From assembly GCF_024508235.1 (NCBI RefSeq), contig NZ_CP101943.1, forward strand, positions 2,081,112 through 2,145,111: a DNA stretch of 64,000 bases. The letters run 5' to 3'. The stretch comes from Halococcus qingdaonensis. GTDB lineage: Archaea; Halobacteriota; Halobacteria; Halobacteriales; Halococcaceae. Position numbers and translations under genes: made by a program. This document shows positions 16,705 through 26,043 of this stretch, one piece after another. The notes under the pieces are model-generated. The model did no database searches. It was not told the origin of the DNA and saw only the letters and a list, made by a program, of their open reading frames with translations. Each line of letters begins with the position of its first letter. Within the stretch, counting starts at the first letter, position 1.

Positions 16705-16986
16705 TCAGTCCGCCAGCGAGCTATCGACATCGTAGTTCGGGTGCTGGCCCGGCGGGCGACCCCGATAGAACGCCACGACCAGCCACAATGCGCCGCCGAG
16801 CGCACTCGCGATCGCCGCCAGCGGGTAGGAGATCGTGACGTACGTCGCCGCGTAGACGAACCAGACGAGCGCCGTCGGGACGCTCGTCTCACGCGGAACG
16901 GTCGAGCCGCTATCGAGGAGCACGGGCAGTGTGAACGCGATCTGGAAGACTGTTGCACCGAGAAAAACCATCTCAGCAGCGACCAT
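16705..16986 (-). CDS. Small membrane protein, three helices
   Basis: A 93-residue hydrophobic protein with helices at about 3-20, 32-52 and 53-72 and a polar tail, RGRPPGQHPNYDVDSSLAD. The ATG at 16986 (MVAAEMVFLGATVFQ) is preferred over upstream frame because the upstream part is basic and coincides with the region near tRNA-Ala. It is upstream of and co-directional with the DUF5827-like gene (49 bases). No function is recognised. Confidence 0.6.
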   Translation of the reverse strand: MVAAEMVFLGATVFQIAFTLPVLLDSGSTVPRETSVPTALVWFVYAATYVTISYPLAAIASALGGALWLVVAFYRGRPPGQHPNYDVDSSLAD

Positions 16987-17104
16987 ACGATATCGCCGTC
17001 CGCCCGGTCCGTATTTTTCACGGTTCGATATCGGTGCGAGGCGACTGTGCGATACGAGGGCAGGGAGTAGCATGTGGTGCGGCCGCGGTACGGTTTTCAC
17101 TACG

Positions 17105-17151
17105 TTTTTGGCCGGCTTCGCTCGTCGTCGACTCGCTCAGCCGGCCAAAAA
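17105..17151. terminator. Bidirectional hairpin terminator downstream of tRNA-Ala
   Basis: TTTTTGGCCGGCT (17105-17117) pairs with AGCCGGCCAAAAA (17139-17151) around a 21-base loop. The T5 and A5 flanks make it terminator-like on both strands. It ends 7 bases from the 3' end of tRNA-Ala. The design (T-tract, GC arm, loop, GC arm, A-tract) is the same as the hairpin in repeat copy E1. Confidence 0.7.
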
Positions 17152-17157
17152 GTAGAA

Positions 17158-17229
17158 TGGACTCGTCGGGATTCGAACCCGAGGCCTTCTCCTTGCGAAG
17201 GAGACGATCTACCACTGATCTACGAGCCC
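17158..17229 (-). tRNA. tRNA-Ala (anticodon CGC)
   Basis: A 72-nt cloverleaf. Acceptor GGGCTCG pairs with CGAGTCC (one G-U pair), anticodon stem TCTCC/GGAGA encloses the loop TTCGCAA (anticodon CGC), and the T-arm is TCGGG-TTCGAAT-CCCGA. The discriminator is A, as expected for alanine. Confidence 0.95.
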
Positions 17230-17239
17230 GCACCCACTA

Positions 17240-17848
17240 TTATCCGGGCGGTCCGCTTGTATGTTGTGTTTGTCCGCGATGCCGACTCGTCCCCAGAACG
17301 CCGAGGCGACCGGCGAGCAGCCCGAGCAGGAAGCCGGTGAAATGCGCTACGAGCGCCACGCCCGGCGCGCCCGTCAGCAGCGTGACGACGACCGCGAGCA
17401 GCGCGAACAGCACGAGCTGGGTGCGCCGGCGCAGACGGAGCACGTCGAGCACCGAACTCGACACCGGGTTGGCGGCGACGAGATAACCGAGAAAGGCGAA
17501 GATCGCACCGCTCGCACCGAGCACACGGCTACCGGGCAACAGCGTGATCTGGGCGAGCCCCGAGAGCGCGCCGGCCGCGACGAAGAAGGCGTGATAGCGC
17601 GCGGTCGTCGTGAACGACTCGACGATCAACCCCACGAGGAGGAGCATGGTCGCGTTGCCGAGCAGATGGGCCAGGCTGCCGTGGGCGTAGATGCTCGTCA
17701 GTAGCGTCCACGGCCGGAGCGGGACGGTCGGCCCGAGTACGAAGAAAAAGCCCATCGCGCCGAGCAGCCCGGCGACCTGCTGACCGAGAAAGACGACGGC
17801 CATCACCGTGAGCGTCTGGACGGTCGGACTGCCCCCGAGACGAGCCAT
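17240..17848 (-). CDS. Rhomboid-family intramembrane serine protease
   Basis: A 202-residue membrane protein with six predicted helices. Rhomboid signatures are HGSLAHLLGNATMLL near residue 58 (H...N in helix 2), GASGAIFAFLGYL near 107 (catalytic Ser in GASG) and AHFTGFLLGLLAGR near 162 (catalytic His). It cleaves membrane-anchored substrates inside the bilayer. A GTG at 17857 is an alternative start; the ATG at 17848 is preferred. It lies upstream of tRNA-Ala and downstream of rps10 on the same strand. Confidence 0.88.
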   Translation of the reverse strand: MARLGGSPTVQTLTVMAVVFLGQQVAGLLGAMGFFFVLGPTVPLRPWTLLTSIYAHGSLAHLLGNATMLLLVGLIVESFTTTARYHAFFVAAGALSGLAQITLLPGSRVLGASGAIFAFLGYLVAANPVSSSVLDVLRLRRRTQLVLFALLAVVVTLLTGAPGVALVAHFTGFLLGLLAGRLGVLGTSRHRGQTQHTSGPPG

Positions 17849-17905
17849 ACGCCCCACTCACGGCTGGGGATGGAAAGCGTTACGGGTGAAAAACCGGCGA
17901 ACGGC

Positions 17906-18214
17906 TCAGTCTTCGAGGACGATCTCGATGCTGACGTCGTTTGGCACCTGAATGCGCATGAGCTGGCGGAGCGCACGCTCGTCGGCGTCGAGATCGATCA
18001 GCCGTTTGTGGACGCGCATCTCCCAGTGCTCCCAGGTCGCAGTCCCCTCGCCGTCGGGCGATTTCCGTGCCGGAACTTCGAGTTCCTTCGTCGGCAGTGG
18101 GATCGGCCCGCTGAGGTTGACCCCGGTCTTGGTGGCGATCTCGCGGACGTCGTCGCAGATGTCGTCCAGATCCTCGGGGCTGGTGCCGGCGAGGCGGACG
18201 CGCGCCTGCTGCAT
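17906..18214 (-). CDS. rps10: 30S ribosomal protein uS10
   Basis: A 102-residue ribosomal protein uS10. It begins [19 protein letters not shown] and contains [22 protein letters not shown] near residue 36, [17 protein letters not shown] near 62 and [18 protein letters not shown] at the end, all standard for archaeal S10. Its ATG overlaps the tuf stop by one base (TAATG), so it is translated from the EF-1A message, as in other archaea. Confidence 0.98.
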   Translation of the reverse strand: MQQARVRLAGTSPEDLDDICDDVREIATKTGVNLSGPIPLPTKELEVPARKSPDGEGTATWEHWEMRVHKRLIDLDADERALRQLMRIQVPNDVSIEIVLED

Positions 18215-19479
18215 TATGCTTCGTCGACCGAGAGCACTTTGCCAGCGGCGATGGTCTGACCCATGTCGCGGATGGCGAAGCTCCCGAGTTCGGGGATCTC
18301 GCCCGATGGCTCGATGCTGAGCGGTTTCTGCGGGCGCACGGTGACGACGGCGGCGTCACCCGACTGGATGAAGTCGGGATCCTCCTCGGCGACCTCGCCG
18401 CTTGCCGGGTCGATCTTCGAGTCGATCGACTCGATCGTGCAGGCGACCTGTGTCGTGTGGGCGTGGAACACGGGCGTGTAGCCCGAGGTGATCACGCTCG
18501 GATGCTGCATCACGACGACCTGTGCCTGGAACGTCTCGGCGACCGTCGGCGGGTCGTCGGCCGGCCCACAGACGTCACCGCGGCGGATGTCGTCCTTGCC
18601 GATGCCGCGGACGTTGAAGCCGACGTTGTCGCCCGGCTCGGCGTTGGGGACTTCCTCGTGGTGCATCTCGACGGTCTTGACCTCGCCGCCGACGTCGCTC
18701 GGCTGGAAGGAGACGTTGTTCCCGGTCTCCAGAACACCGGTCTCGACGCGGCCGACGGGCACAGTACCGATGCCCGAGATGGTGTAGACGTCCTGGATCG
18801 GCAGCCGCAGCGGTGCGTCCGTCGGCGGCTGGGGCTCGGGGAGGTCGTTGAGTGCCTCCAGCACCGTCTCGCCGTCGTACCACGGCGTGTCGTCGGAGCT
18901 GTCGGCGATGTTGTCGCCCTCGAACGCCGACACCGGGATGAAGCCCGCGTTGTCGGTGTCGAAGCTGACCTGATCGAGCAGGCCCTTGACTTCCTCGACG
19001 GCCTCGTCGTAGCGGTTCTCCTCGTAGTCGACGAGGTCCATCTTGTTGACCGCGATGATGAGCTCGTTGATACCCAGCGTGCGGGCGAGGAAGACGTGCT
19101 CCTGGGTCTGGGGCTGGACGCCGTCGTCCGCCGCGACGACGAGCACGGCGTTGTCGGCCTGGCTCGCGCCCGTGATCATGTTCTTCACGAAGTCGCGGTG
19201 GCCAGGGGTGTCGACGATGGTGAAGTAGTATTCGTCCGTGTCGAACTCCTGGTGGGCGATATCGATCGTGACACCGCGCTCTCGCTCTTCGGCGAGGTTG
19301 TCCATCACGTAGGCGAACTCGAAGCCACCCTTGCCCTGTTCTTCGGCTTCCTCCTTGTGCTGCTCGATGACGTGCTCGGGAACGTTCCCCGTCTCGTAGA
19401 GGAGTCGTCCGACGAGCGTGCTCTTACCGTGGTCGACGTGGCCGATGACGGCCAAGTTCTGGTGTGGTTTGTCTGCCAT
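18214..19479 (-). CDS. tuf: Translation elongation factor 1-alpha (EF-1A)
   Basis: A 421-residue GTPase that delivers aminoacyl-tRNA to the ribosome. G motifs are GHVDHGKST (G1), DTPGH (G3) and NKMDLV (G4), followed by the two beta-barrel domains ([21 protein letters not shown] near residue 230). The start is the ATG at 19479 ([18 protein letters not shown]). A TTTTAA box (19530-19535, minus strand) lies about 52 nt upstream, giving a short leader. It is co-transcribed with rps10. Confidence 0.98.
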   Translation of the reverse strand: MADKPHQNLAVIGHVDHGKSTLVGRLLYETGNVPEHVIEQHKEEAEEQGKGGFEFAYVMDNLAEERERGVTIDIAHQEFDTDEYYFTIVDTPGHRDFVKNMITGASQADNAVLVVAADDGVQPQTQEHVFLARTLGINELIIAVNKMDLVDYEENRYDEAVEEVKGLLDQVSFDTDNAGFIPVSAFEGDNIADSSDDTPWYDGETVLEALNDLPEPQPPTDAPLRLPIQDVYTISGIGTVPVGRVETGVLETGNNVSFQPSDVGGEVKTVEMHHEEVPNAEPGDNVGFNVRGIGKDDIRRGDVCGPADDPPTVAETFQAQVVVMQHPSVITSGYTPVFHAHTTQVACTIESIDSKIDPASGEVAEEDPDFIQSGDAAVVTVRPQKPLSIEPSGEIPELGSFAIRDMGQTIAAGKVLSVDEA

Positions 19480-19529
19480 TGGTGTCTCACGCGCAGTGGC
19501 GCTATGTCGGATGGTTACTGTGGTTTCAG

Positions 19530-19535
19530 TTAAAA
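19530..19535 (-). promoter_or_regulatory. Putative TATA box of tuf-rps10
   Basis: On the minus strand GTTTTAACTGAAACC is the only A/T-rich stretch between hom and tuf. Its position predicts a leader of about 25 nt before the EF-1A start, fitting a highly expressed translation gene. Confidence 0.45.
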
Positions 19536-19611
19536 CGATTACGATACCGCACGCAGCGAATCGGGCGCACACGGGCGATTCGACCCGATTGTCGACGGTT
19601 TCGGTCTCGAC

Positions 19612-20562
19612 TCAGGGCAGTCGGCCGACATCGGCGAGCACCGCCGACGCCGTCGCCCGCCCGCCCGCACCGCGCCCGCTGAGGTTCAACTGTCCGGCGT
19701 GGCGCGTCTCCAGCTGGACGATGTTCTGGGTGCCCGTCACCGCGAGCGTCCCGTGCTCGGGGACGAGTCGCGGGCCGACGCGAACGGTGGGATCCTCGCC
19801 GTCAGTGACTTCACCGACGAGCCGCACCGTGCGCCCGTCCTCGCTCGCAAGGTCGAGCGCGCTCGGGGTGAGTCGCGTGATCCCCTCGACCTGCGCGTCG
19901 TCGAGGGTCACGTCGCCGTCGCCGAGCACGTTCGCGAGGATGACGCACTTGAGCGCGGCGTCGGTGCCCTCGACGTCGAAGGTGGGGTCGGTTTCGGCCA
20001 CACCGAGATCCTGGGCCTCGGCGAGGACGTGCTCGTAATCGAGGCCCTCGGCGCTCATCCGCGAGAGGACGAAGTTCGCCGTCCCGTTGAGAACGCCACG
20101 GACCGCCGTCACGTCCGCCGAACCGAGATCGGCGATCGTCGAGAGGATCGGGATCGCCCCGCCGACCGTCGCCTCGAACAGGACAGTCCCTGCACTGTCG
20201 CGCTCCGCGGCGCGGAGATCGCCGTAGCGCTCGGCGACCGGTCCCTTGTTCGCCAGCACGACGTGTGCGTCGCGGGCGAGCGCGCGCTCGGCGTGGGAGA
20301 AGCCGGGTTCGGCGTCGCCGAGCGTCGTCGGCGTGGCCTCAACGAGGACGTCGTAGTCGCCGGCGAGCGCGCGCTCCCGATCGCCCGAACCGACGCTGCC
20401 ACGCTCGGCTTTCCGATCGAGAACGGTTTCGACGTCGAGACCGCTCTCGTCGACGGCGGCACTCGTCGAGTCGGCGATGGCGGTCACGCGATGGCCGTAG
20501 CTTCCGGCGAGTTCGCAGACCGCGCGTCCGACCGCGCCACACCCGGCGACAGCGAGGTTCAT
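19612..20562 (-). CDS. hom: Homoserine dehydrogenase
   Basis: A 316-residue NAD(P)-dependent enzyme converting aspartate semialdehyde to homoserine for threonine and methionine synthesis. It shows MNLAVAGCGAVGRAVCELAG (Rossmann), VVLANKGPVAERYGDL near residue 100 (catalytic Lys), RGVLNGTANFVLSRMSAEG near 155 and AQDLGVAETDPTFDVEGTDAALK near 187. There is no C-terminal ACT domain; instead the preceding gene encodes a separate ACT protein whose stop overlaps this start (ATGA), which suggests a regulatory partner. Confidence 0.95.
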   Translation of the reverse strand: MNLAVAGCGAVGRAVCELAGSYGHRVTAIADSTSAAVDESGLDVETVLDRKAERGSVGSGDRERALAGDYDVLVEATPTTLGDAEPGFSHAERALARDAHVVLANKGPVAERYGDLRAAERDSAGTVLFEATVGGAIPILSTIADLGSADVTAVRGVLNGTANFVLSRMSAEGLDYEHVLAEAQDLGVAETDPTFDVEGTDAALKCVILANVLGDGDVTLDDAQVEGITRLTPSALDLASEDGRTVRLVGEVTDGEDPTVRVGPRLVPEHGTLAVTGTQNIVQLETRHAGQLNLSGRGAGGRATASAVLADVGRLP

Positions 20563-21086
20563 CGATCGCCCCCCGCGAGCGGCTCGACGAGATGAAGGCC
20601 CTTCTCGTCGGCGAGTTCGCGAACGGTGTCGAGTGCGCGCTCGCGCTGGCCGGTCTCGGTCGCGAGTCGGAGTCGCGCGCTCGACGGTTCGTCGGTGCCC
20701 GCCGGTGCCGAGAGCGCGACGTCGGCCACGGCGGCGTTCGCCTGCTCGACGCGCGAGAGCGTATCCGAGAGGTCGGTCTCGACGAGATCGCCGACGAGCA
20801 CGACCGAGAGCTCCTCGCCGTAGCGCTCCGCGCCCGCCCGGATGACGTTGACGCCGGCCTCGCGGAGCGCGCTCACGATCGTCTCGAAGCGCTCGGGCGT
20901 CGCCTCCAGATCGACCTCGACGGGGATGTGGCCGCGCGGCGTGAGCGAGCCGCGCTCGTGAAAGATCGAGAGCAGATTACCGCCGTTGTCGGCGATGGGT
21001 GCGAGCGCGCGGAGCAGCTCGCCGGGTTCGTCGACGAGTTCGAGGCGCACGGTGTAGGCCGAGCGCGATTCCGACGCGTCGCTCAT
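20559..21086 (-). CDS. ACT-domain amino-acid-binding regulatory protein
   Basis: A 175-residue protein with an ACT domain at about residues 10-85 (YTVRLELVDEPGELLRALAPIADNGGNLLSIFHERG), followed by a second domain ending LRLATETGQRERALDTVRELADEKGLHL. The start is the ATG at 21086 (MSDASESRSAY); the longer frame adds an unlikely N-terminus. It overlaps hom by four bases. Inference: it binds an amino acid and controls homoserine dehydrogenase, replacing the ACT domain fused to that enzyme elsewhere. A GTTTATC box near 21145-21152 may be the promoter. Confidence 0.85.
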   Translation of the reverse strand: MSDASESRSAYTVRLELVDEPGELLRALAPIADNGGNLLSIFHERGSLTPRGHIPVEVDLEATPERFETIVSALREAGVNVIRAGAERYGEELSVVLVGDLVETDLSDTLSRVEQANAAVADVALSAPAGTDEPSSARLRLATETGQRERALDTVRELADEKGLHLVEPLAGGDR

Positions 21087-21180
21087 CGCCTCACTCCCGT
21101 CGGCCGCTCGACTCGATGCATACCACGCTGTCACACAGCGGCAGTGATAAACACCAGCGTTTCCGCTCGCGTCCGAACCG

Positions 21181-21186
21181 TTTAGG
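21181..21186 (+). promoter_or_regulatory. TTTAGG promoter box of small membrane gene
   Basis: TTTAGG begins 29 nt before the ATG at 21210. The same hexamer at the same distance precedes three other genes in this window, consistent with leaderless transcripts. Confidence 0.5.
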
Positions 21187-21209
21187 CCGCCGGCGCTGCT
21201 ATCGGCCGC

Positions 21210-21428
21210 ATGTCCGTCGCCTATCAGATCGTGGACGTGCTCATCGCGGGGATGGTCGCCGGCCTCTCGGCGTTCGTCCTCAGCGCCATCACGCCGCGAT
21301 TTTCCGTCACCATCGGCGTGATCCTCGCGAGCATGTACTACTTCTCGCGCAACCCCTGGGGCTCCCAGAACGGTGACGATCTCAACCGCCGAATAGACGA
21401 TCTCTACGAGCGCTACCTGCCGTTCTGA
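21210..21428 (+). CDS. 72-residue membrane protein
   Basis: A short protein with two hydrophobic helices (about 5-25 and 30-45) and a charged C-terminus, NPWGSQNGDDLNRRIDDLYERYLPF. A TTTAGG box 29 nt upstream supports expression. It is convergent with fusA, and repeat element E3 fills the gap. Its function is not recognised. Confidence 0.7.
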   Translation: MSVAYQIVDVLIAGMVAGLSAFVLSAITPRFSVTIGVILASMYYFSRNPWGSQNGDDLNRRIDDLYERYLPF

Positions 21429-21493
21429 GCGGATCGAGCCGCCGCGGCGGCTGCGGCCGCGGTGCGGTTGCGGCGCGGTGGTGGTTTGCGATT

Positions 21494-21780
21494 CCTGGCG
21501 GATGAAGGGCGAGGGAGCGAGTGGAACGAGCGACTGAGGGCTTCTGCGGTGCTGTGCGGTTTGCGGTGGCGAGCGTCCGCGCGAGTGAAACGAGCGCGGT
21601 TCACGAGAGACGCGAAGCGTCTCTCTGGCTCTCGTTCACTCCCTGCGGTCGTTCACGAGAACACTGCGAACGAGGCCGGAGGCCGAGTGAGCAGGAGTTT
21701 TTAGTCCAGGTTTTTGGCCGGGGGTTGAGCGCGAGCGAACGGAGTGAGCGAGCGCGACGCCCCCGTCTAAAAAAGTGGGT
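21494..21780. repeat. Interspersed element copy E3 (type II)
   Basis: The copy runs from CCTGGCGGATGAAGGGCGAG at 21494, through GAGGGCTTCTGCGGTGCTG, GAGCGCGGTTCAC and CGAGGCCGGAGGCCGAGTGAGCAGG, to the 19-base core at 21698-21716. A hairpin with GGGGG/CCCCC arms and AAAAAAGTGGG follows. The last base sits next to the fusA stop codon region. It matches E2 and E5 block by block. The 60 bases before it (21429-21493) are CG-rich and hold no gene. Confidence 0.8.
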
Positions 21781-21782
21781 GC

Positions 21783-23966
21783 TTAGAAGTAATCGACGCT
21801 CGCGGGCAGTTCGAGCTTCATGCCCTTGCGCTCGCGGATCTCCATGATCGTGTCGGGCTGGAGATTGTCGGCCATCACCTGGAAGCCGGCGTTCTCGGTG
21901 TTCCAGGAGGCGCGTCCCTCGGTGGCCGAGCGGATGTCGGAGGCGAAGCCGATCATCTCGTCGACCGGGGCGACGCCCTCGACGACCATCAGATCGCCTT
22001 CCTGGTACATGTCGTCCACGCGTCCGCGGCGACCCTGAAGCTCGCCGGAGGCGGGACCCATGTGCTCGCTCGGGACGTCGATGCGCACATTTTGAATCGG
22101 TTCGAGCATCGAGATGCGGCCGTCGATGAGCGCGCCGTGGACGGCCTGCCGCACTGCGGGGATGACCTGTGCCGGGCCGCGGTGGATGGCGTCCTCGTGC
22201 AGGCGGGCGTCGTCGAGTCGGATGAGGGTGCCCTGGACGGGTTCGGCGGCGAGCGGCCCGTCGTCGAGGGCTTCTTCCCAGCCTTCGACGACGAGTTCCA
22301 TCGTCTCGTTGAGATGCTGGATCCCCTTCGTGTCGTCGACGAGGACGTTCGTGCCGTGGATGGTCTCGATCTCTTGGGAGGTTTCCTTGTCCATCCCGGC
22401 CTCCTGGAGTGCCTCGCGGCGTTCCTGCTCGGGCATGTCCATCGACGCCTCGCCGCGCTTGATCGTCTCGACGACGTCCTGCGAGAGCGGTTCGACGGTC
22501 AGGTAGAACCGGTTGTGCCGGTTCGGCGACTGCCCCTCGACCATGTCGGAGGGCTGCTGGACGGCCTCGCGGAAGACGACGATCGGCTCACCCGTGGTGA
22601 CGGGGATGCCCTGGTTGCGCTCGATGCGCTGGGTGATCACTTCGAGGTGGAGCTCGCCCTGCCCCGAGATCAGGTGCTCGCCGGTGTCCTCGTTGATCTC
22701 GATCCGGATCGTGGGGTCCTCCTTCGAGACCTGCTGGAGCGTCTCGATCAGTTTCGGCAGGTCGTCCATGTTCTGTGCCTCGACGGACTTGGTAATCACC
22801 GGCTCGGAGATGTGTTCGATCGACTCGAACGGCGTCATCTCGATCGACGAGACGGTGGAGCCGGCGATCGCGTCCCGGAGACCGGTGACGGCGGCGATGT
22901 TGCCCGCGGGAACGCTCTCGACCTCCTCGCGCTCGCCGCCCATGAAGATCCCGACCGACTGGATGCGGTTCGTGCCGGCGGTGCCGGAGACGTAGAGGTC
23001 CTGACCGCGTTCGAGCGTTCCCGAGAACAGCCGTCCGGTGGCGATTTCGCCGGCGTGGGGGTCGATACCGATATCGGTCACCATGAAGACGACATCACCC
23101 TCGTCGTCGACGAGACGCATCCCTTCGGCGAGCTCGGTCGTATCGTCGCCACGCCAGACGGTCGGCACCCGTTCGGGCTGAGCCTTGACCGGGTTCGGGA
23201 AGTGTTCGGCGACCATGTCGAGCACGACCGTCGAGAGCGGCGAGTACTCGCGGAGCTCGTCGATCTCGTCGTTGCGGTTGTATTCGATGATGTCGGCGAA
23301 GTCGATGCCCGTCTCCTGCATCTGGGGGACGCTGGTCGCCCAGTTGTAGAGCGCCGAGCCGAAGGCCACAGTGCCGTCCTGAACGGAGACTTTCCAGCCC
23401 TCCTCGTATTTCTCCTCGGCCATCCCGCGGATGAGTTCGTTGACGTCGCCGATCACCGACTGGAGGCGCTCCTGCATCTCCTCGGGCCCTTCCTGAAGCT
23501 CGTTGATGAGCCGGTCGACCTTGTTGATGAACAACGCGGGCTTGACGCCCTCACGAAGGGCCTGGCGCAGCACGGTCTCGGTCTGGGGCATCGTCCCCTC
23601 GACCGCGTCGACCACCACTAAGGCCCCGTCGACCGCACGCATCGCCCGCGTCACGTCGCCGCCGAAGTCGACGTGGCCAGGAGTATCGATGAGGTTGATG
23701 AGGTGGTTGGTCTCCTGATATTCGTGGGTCATCGAGACGTTCGCCGCGTCGATGGTGATGCCCCGTTCCTGCTCGTCCTCCTCGGTGTCCATCGCGAGCT
23801 GCTCGCCGGCGAGATCCGAGGAGATCATGCCCGCGCCCGCGAGCAGGTTGTCGGTGAGGGTGGTCTTGCCGTGATCGATGTGGGCGGCGATGGCGATGTT
23901 CCGGATGTTCTCCGGAGTGTCCATCAGCCGCTCGCATTCCTGAACGATCTTCTTACGTCGGCCCAT
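21783..23966 (-). CDS. fusA: Translation elongation factor EF-2
   Basis: A 727-residue GTPase catalysing ribosomal translocation. It shows [16 protein letters not shown] near residue 25, the switch-[24 protein letters not shown] near 90 and NKVDRL near 145. Domain IV contains [20 protein letters not shown], where archaeal EF-2 carries the histidine converted to diphthamide. The start at 23966 ([15 protein letters not shown]) matches other haloarchaeal EF-2. A CCCTTTTGACC stretch about 31 nt upstream is a TATA candidate. The gene is separated from rps7 by about 5 kb and from tuf by hom, ACT and a small membrane gene. Confidence 0.98.
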   Translation of the reverse strand: MGRRKKIVQECERLMDTPENIRNIAIAAHIDHGKTTLTDNLLAGAGMISSDLAGEQLAMDTEEDEQERGITIDAANVSMTHEYQETNHLINLIDTPGHVDFGGDVTRAMRAVDGALVVVDAVEGTMPQTETVLRQALREGVKPALFINKVDRLINELQEGPEEMQERLQSVIGDVNELIRGMAEEKYEEGWKVSVQDGTVAFGSALYNWATSVPQMQETGIDFADIIEYNRNDEIDELREYSPLSTVVLDMVAEHFPNPVKAQPERVPTVWRGDDTTELAEGMRLVDDEGDVVFMVTDIGIDPHAGEIATGRLFSGTLERGQDLYVSGTAGTNRIQSVGIFMGGEREEVESVPAGNIAAVTGLRDAIAGSTVSSIEMTPFESIEHISEPVITKSVEAQNMDDLPKLIETLQQVSKEDPTIRIEINEDTGEHLISGQGELHLEVITQRIERNQGIPVTTGEPIVVFREAVQQPSDMVEGQSPNRHNRFYLTVEPLSQDVVETIKRGEASMDMPEQERREALQEAGMDKETSQEIETIHGTNVLVDDTKGIQHLNETMELVVEGWEEALDDGPLAAEPVQGTLIRLDDARLHEDAIHRGPAQVIPAVRQAVHGALIDGRISMLEPIQNVRIDVPSEHMGPASGELQGRRGRVDDMYQEGDLMVVEGVAPVDEMIGFASDIRSATEGRASWNTENAGFQVMADNLQPDTIMEIRERKGMKLELPASVDYF

Positions 23967-24136
23967 TATGCGAACTCGTATCGGAAGGAGGGTCAAAAGG
24001 GTGCTGTTTCCAGTCCCGGAGCCGATGACGTCGGGAAATTCGGCCGGCTTCGCTACTCACGACAAGCGAGGAATCGAGCGGCGAACCGTCGCGGCACGCA
24101 GCATCCAACGAACGGGAACGGGGAGCAAGAACCACA

Positions 24137-24230
24137 GTTGATCGCGAACTACGTAGCGGGCGTCTTCGACGGCGATACCGGCGACGACCAGCGCCACCAG
24201 GTTGATCGCGAACTATGTAGCGGGCGTCTT
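24137..24230. repeat. Direct repeat pair (30 bases, one mismatch, 64-base period)
   Basis: A 30-base stretch at 24137-24166 recurs at 24201-24230 with one substitution. The copies sit in the 312-base gap between the divergent fusA and HEXXH genes, which otherwise holds nothing I can call. No protein frame explains the duplication. Confidence 0.75.
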
Positions 24231-24278
24231 GCCCCCGACACAAGAATCATACTCTGCCGTCCCGTGTTAATAGAACAC

Positions 24279-25028
24279 ATGGACGTTCGCGTGCATTCGC
24301 CCGGTCCGGCCGACCCGTTTCTGGGGGCGCGGGACCTCTTCACGACCGAACACGACCTCGCGCTCCCGGTTCACGTCCACGTTCGCACCGATCCCGATTC
24401 GCGGACGTGGAGCGCCCACTACGACGATCGCCACGTCCTGAACATCTCCCGGCAGGCCGCGACCAGCGCGATGGCGCGTCCGCTCGCGCTCCACGAGTAC
24501 TCACACATGCGTCGGTACGAGCAGTCACACCCGTCACATATCCAATCGACCACGGAGGCGCTCACGCTCGCGCTCGCGGGCCACTCGGTCGAGCGCCGGC
24601 GACTCGTCCACTGCCATCAGATCGCGAACCACATGAAGGACATCTACGCCGACGACATTACCCTGAGTGTTGGACCGGCCAACAAGCTCGTGTCCTTCCT
24701 CGAATCGAGTCTCGCGGGCGCGCTCGCCGACAGACCGGTCGATCCACCCCGCTGGACGCGGCTGACGCCCGCGGCCGACCCCGAGATCACGGCCGTCAAC
24801 GCGGCCTTCGCGCTCGCCCTCTTGGAGCGCCACGACTGCATCACCGACAACCACCGCCTCTACGACCTCGCTCACGCCGCCGCCAACGACGCTCCGGGAA
24901 CCGATCTCGCGGCGTTCAAACACCGCTTCCGGGAGCTCGTCGCCGATCCCGACGAGAGTCAGTATCGACAGGCGCTCGTCGACGCGACCCGCGAGTACGC
25001 TCTCCAAACGGACTCTGCCGCCGACTGA
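24279..25028 (+). CDS. HEXXH-containing conserved protein (DUF5781-like)
   Basis: A 249-residue soluble protein. Near residue 70 it has RPLALHEYSHMRRYEQSHPSH: HEYSH is an HEXXH zinc-protease signature. It is followed about 14 residues later by STTEAL with Glu, which could be a third ligand. The rest is helical and acidic. I recall a family called DUF5781 near EF-2 in haloarchaea, but cannot confirm it. It could be a metallopeptidase or a non-catalytic relative. It is divergent from fusA and convergent with the acidic TM protein. Confidence 0.65.
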   Translation: MDVRVHSPGPADPFLGARDLFTTEHDLALPVHVHVRTDPDSRTWSAHYDDRHVLNISRQAATSAMARPLALHEYSHMRRYEQSHPSHIQSTTEALTLALAGHSVERRRLVHCHQIANHMKDIYADDITLSVGPANKLVSFLESSLAGALADRPVDPPRWTRLTPAADPEITAVNAAFALALLERHDCITDNHRLYDLAHAAANDAPGTDLAAFKHRFRELVADPDESQYRQALVDATREYALQTDSAAD

Positions 25029-25044
25029 CGAACCTGCACCGTAC

Positions 25045-25578
25045 TCAATCGGACGTCTCGTTTCCGTCGGCCGGCTCACCGGCCGGGAACTCCTCGACAG
25101 CGACGGTCGATCGCTCCGTCGTGGTCCGTTCGGTCGTCGACGAAGTTACTGTCGACGTTGTCCGCGTCGATCGCGCCGTTGCTCGCGTCGACGAGTGGTT
25201 GGGGTCCGATGCGTCCGTCGTCGGTGGTGCGACCGTCACCACGATCTCCGTCGAAGGATCGGTCGATGCTGCCGATGTCGAAACACCAGCGGAGCCACCA
25301 CCGTCGCTCGGTGCATGCCCGTTGGTCGATCCGCCGGTGTCGAACGTACCCATCACGACCGGATAGGCCATCGCCCCAGCGACGGCGACCACCACGGCCA
25401 CCAGCACCACCGTCGCGACCGTCGTAGTGATGCCGTCGAGCGGCGATCGTTCAGGGGATGTGGCTCCGTCGTTCGATCCGAAACGACGGTCGCCGTCGCT
25501 CGACGCCGTCTCGGACGACCCGAACAGCGATTCGTTCTCGTCGTCACCGAAGACGAACCCGTCGTCATCGTCGCTCAT
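25045..25578 (-). CDS. Single-pass membrane protein with acidic N-terminus and Ser/Thr-rich ectodomain
   Basis: A 177-residue protein. Residues 1-48 are acidic and cytoplasmic-like (MSDDDDGFVFGDDENESLFG), one helix spans about 51-76 (TTTVATVVLVAVVVAVAGAM), and a low-complexity Ser/Thr/Arg tail follows with few globular features. It is the last gene of the DUF6230/DUF6114 cassette, 90 bases after the short DUF6114 gene. The Thr-rich tail resembles O-glycosylated stalks of haloarchaeal surface proteins. There is no known family, and a surface role is inferred. Confidence 0.6.
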   Translation of the reverse strand: MSDDDDGFVFGDDENESLFGSSETASSDGDRRFGSNDGATSPERSPLDGITTTVATVVLVAVVVAVAGAMAYPVVMGTFDTGGSTNGHAPSDGGGSAGVSTSAASTDPSTEIVVTVAPPTTDASDPNHSSTRATARSTRTTSTVTSSTTERTTTERSTVAVEEFPAGEPADGNETSD

Positions 25579-25668
25579 CGATCCACCCGTGTTGGACGAA
25601 CGGTTGGAAGACAGGGGATACGGAACGAACTCGGTGCTGTCATCGGTCGTACTCGACCGCGCGGGGAG

Positions 25669-26043
25669 TTAGCTCTCCGCTTCGGGCTGCCAGGCATAGC
25701 AGAGGTTGCCGCCGAGAATCGAGAGCACCACGCCGAGGACGGCTCCGAGCGGCGTGCCGACGAGCGAAACGACGACCGAGACGACGCCGACCACGCCTAA
25801 CAGCCCCGCGAGATCGGGTTCGACGAGCGCGAAGACGCCACAGAGAAAGGTCGCCGTCGCCGCGACGAGTGCGAACGCCGACGGGCTGGCCCGGGCGAAC
25901 GTGATCCCCATCGAAAATATCAGCACGAACGCAACGGTGATGCCGCCGAGTGCCAACAGCACGCCGCCGAGAAACGGCCGCGACGCCCGCCACTCGCCGA
26001 ACCGTGCCCGATGGGCCGACAGCCCCAGCCGTTCGGTGCTCAT
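25669..26043 (-). CDS. DUF6114-type membrane protein (short)
   Basis: A 124-residue protein with four hydrophobic helices, beginning RARFGEWRASRPFLGGVLLALGGI and ending GNLCYAWQPEAES. The same R-x-RF-x-W-x-x-RPF-x-GG start and CYAW end are found in the N-terminal domain of the next upstream gene, so the two are paralogous DUF6114 domains. Its ATG overlaps the TGA of that gene (ATGA). The family is known in actinobacteria and haloarchaea, often beside DUF6230 proteins, and has no assigned function. Confidence 0.75.
   Translation of the reverse strand: MSTERLGLSAHRARFGEWRASRPFLGGVLLALGGITVAFVLIFSMGITFARASPSAFALVAATATFLCGVFALVEPDLAGLLGVVGVVSVVVSLVGTPLGAVLGVVLSILGGNLCYAWQPEAES

Noticed and set aside
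24023-24139. 38-codon frame between fusA and the HEXXH gene
   Set aside because: It is basic, has no promoter box or conserved feature, and runs into the duplicated segment.
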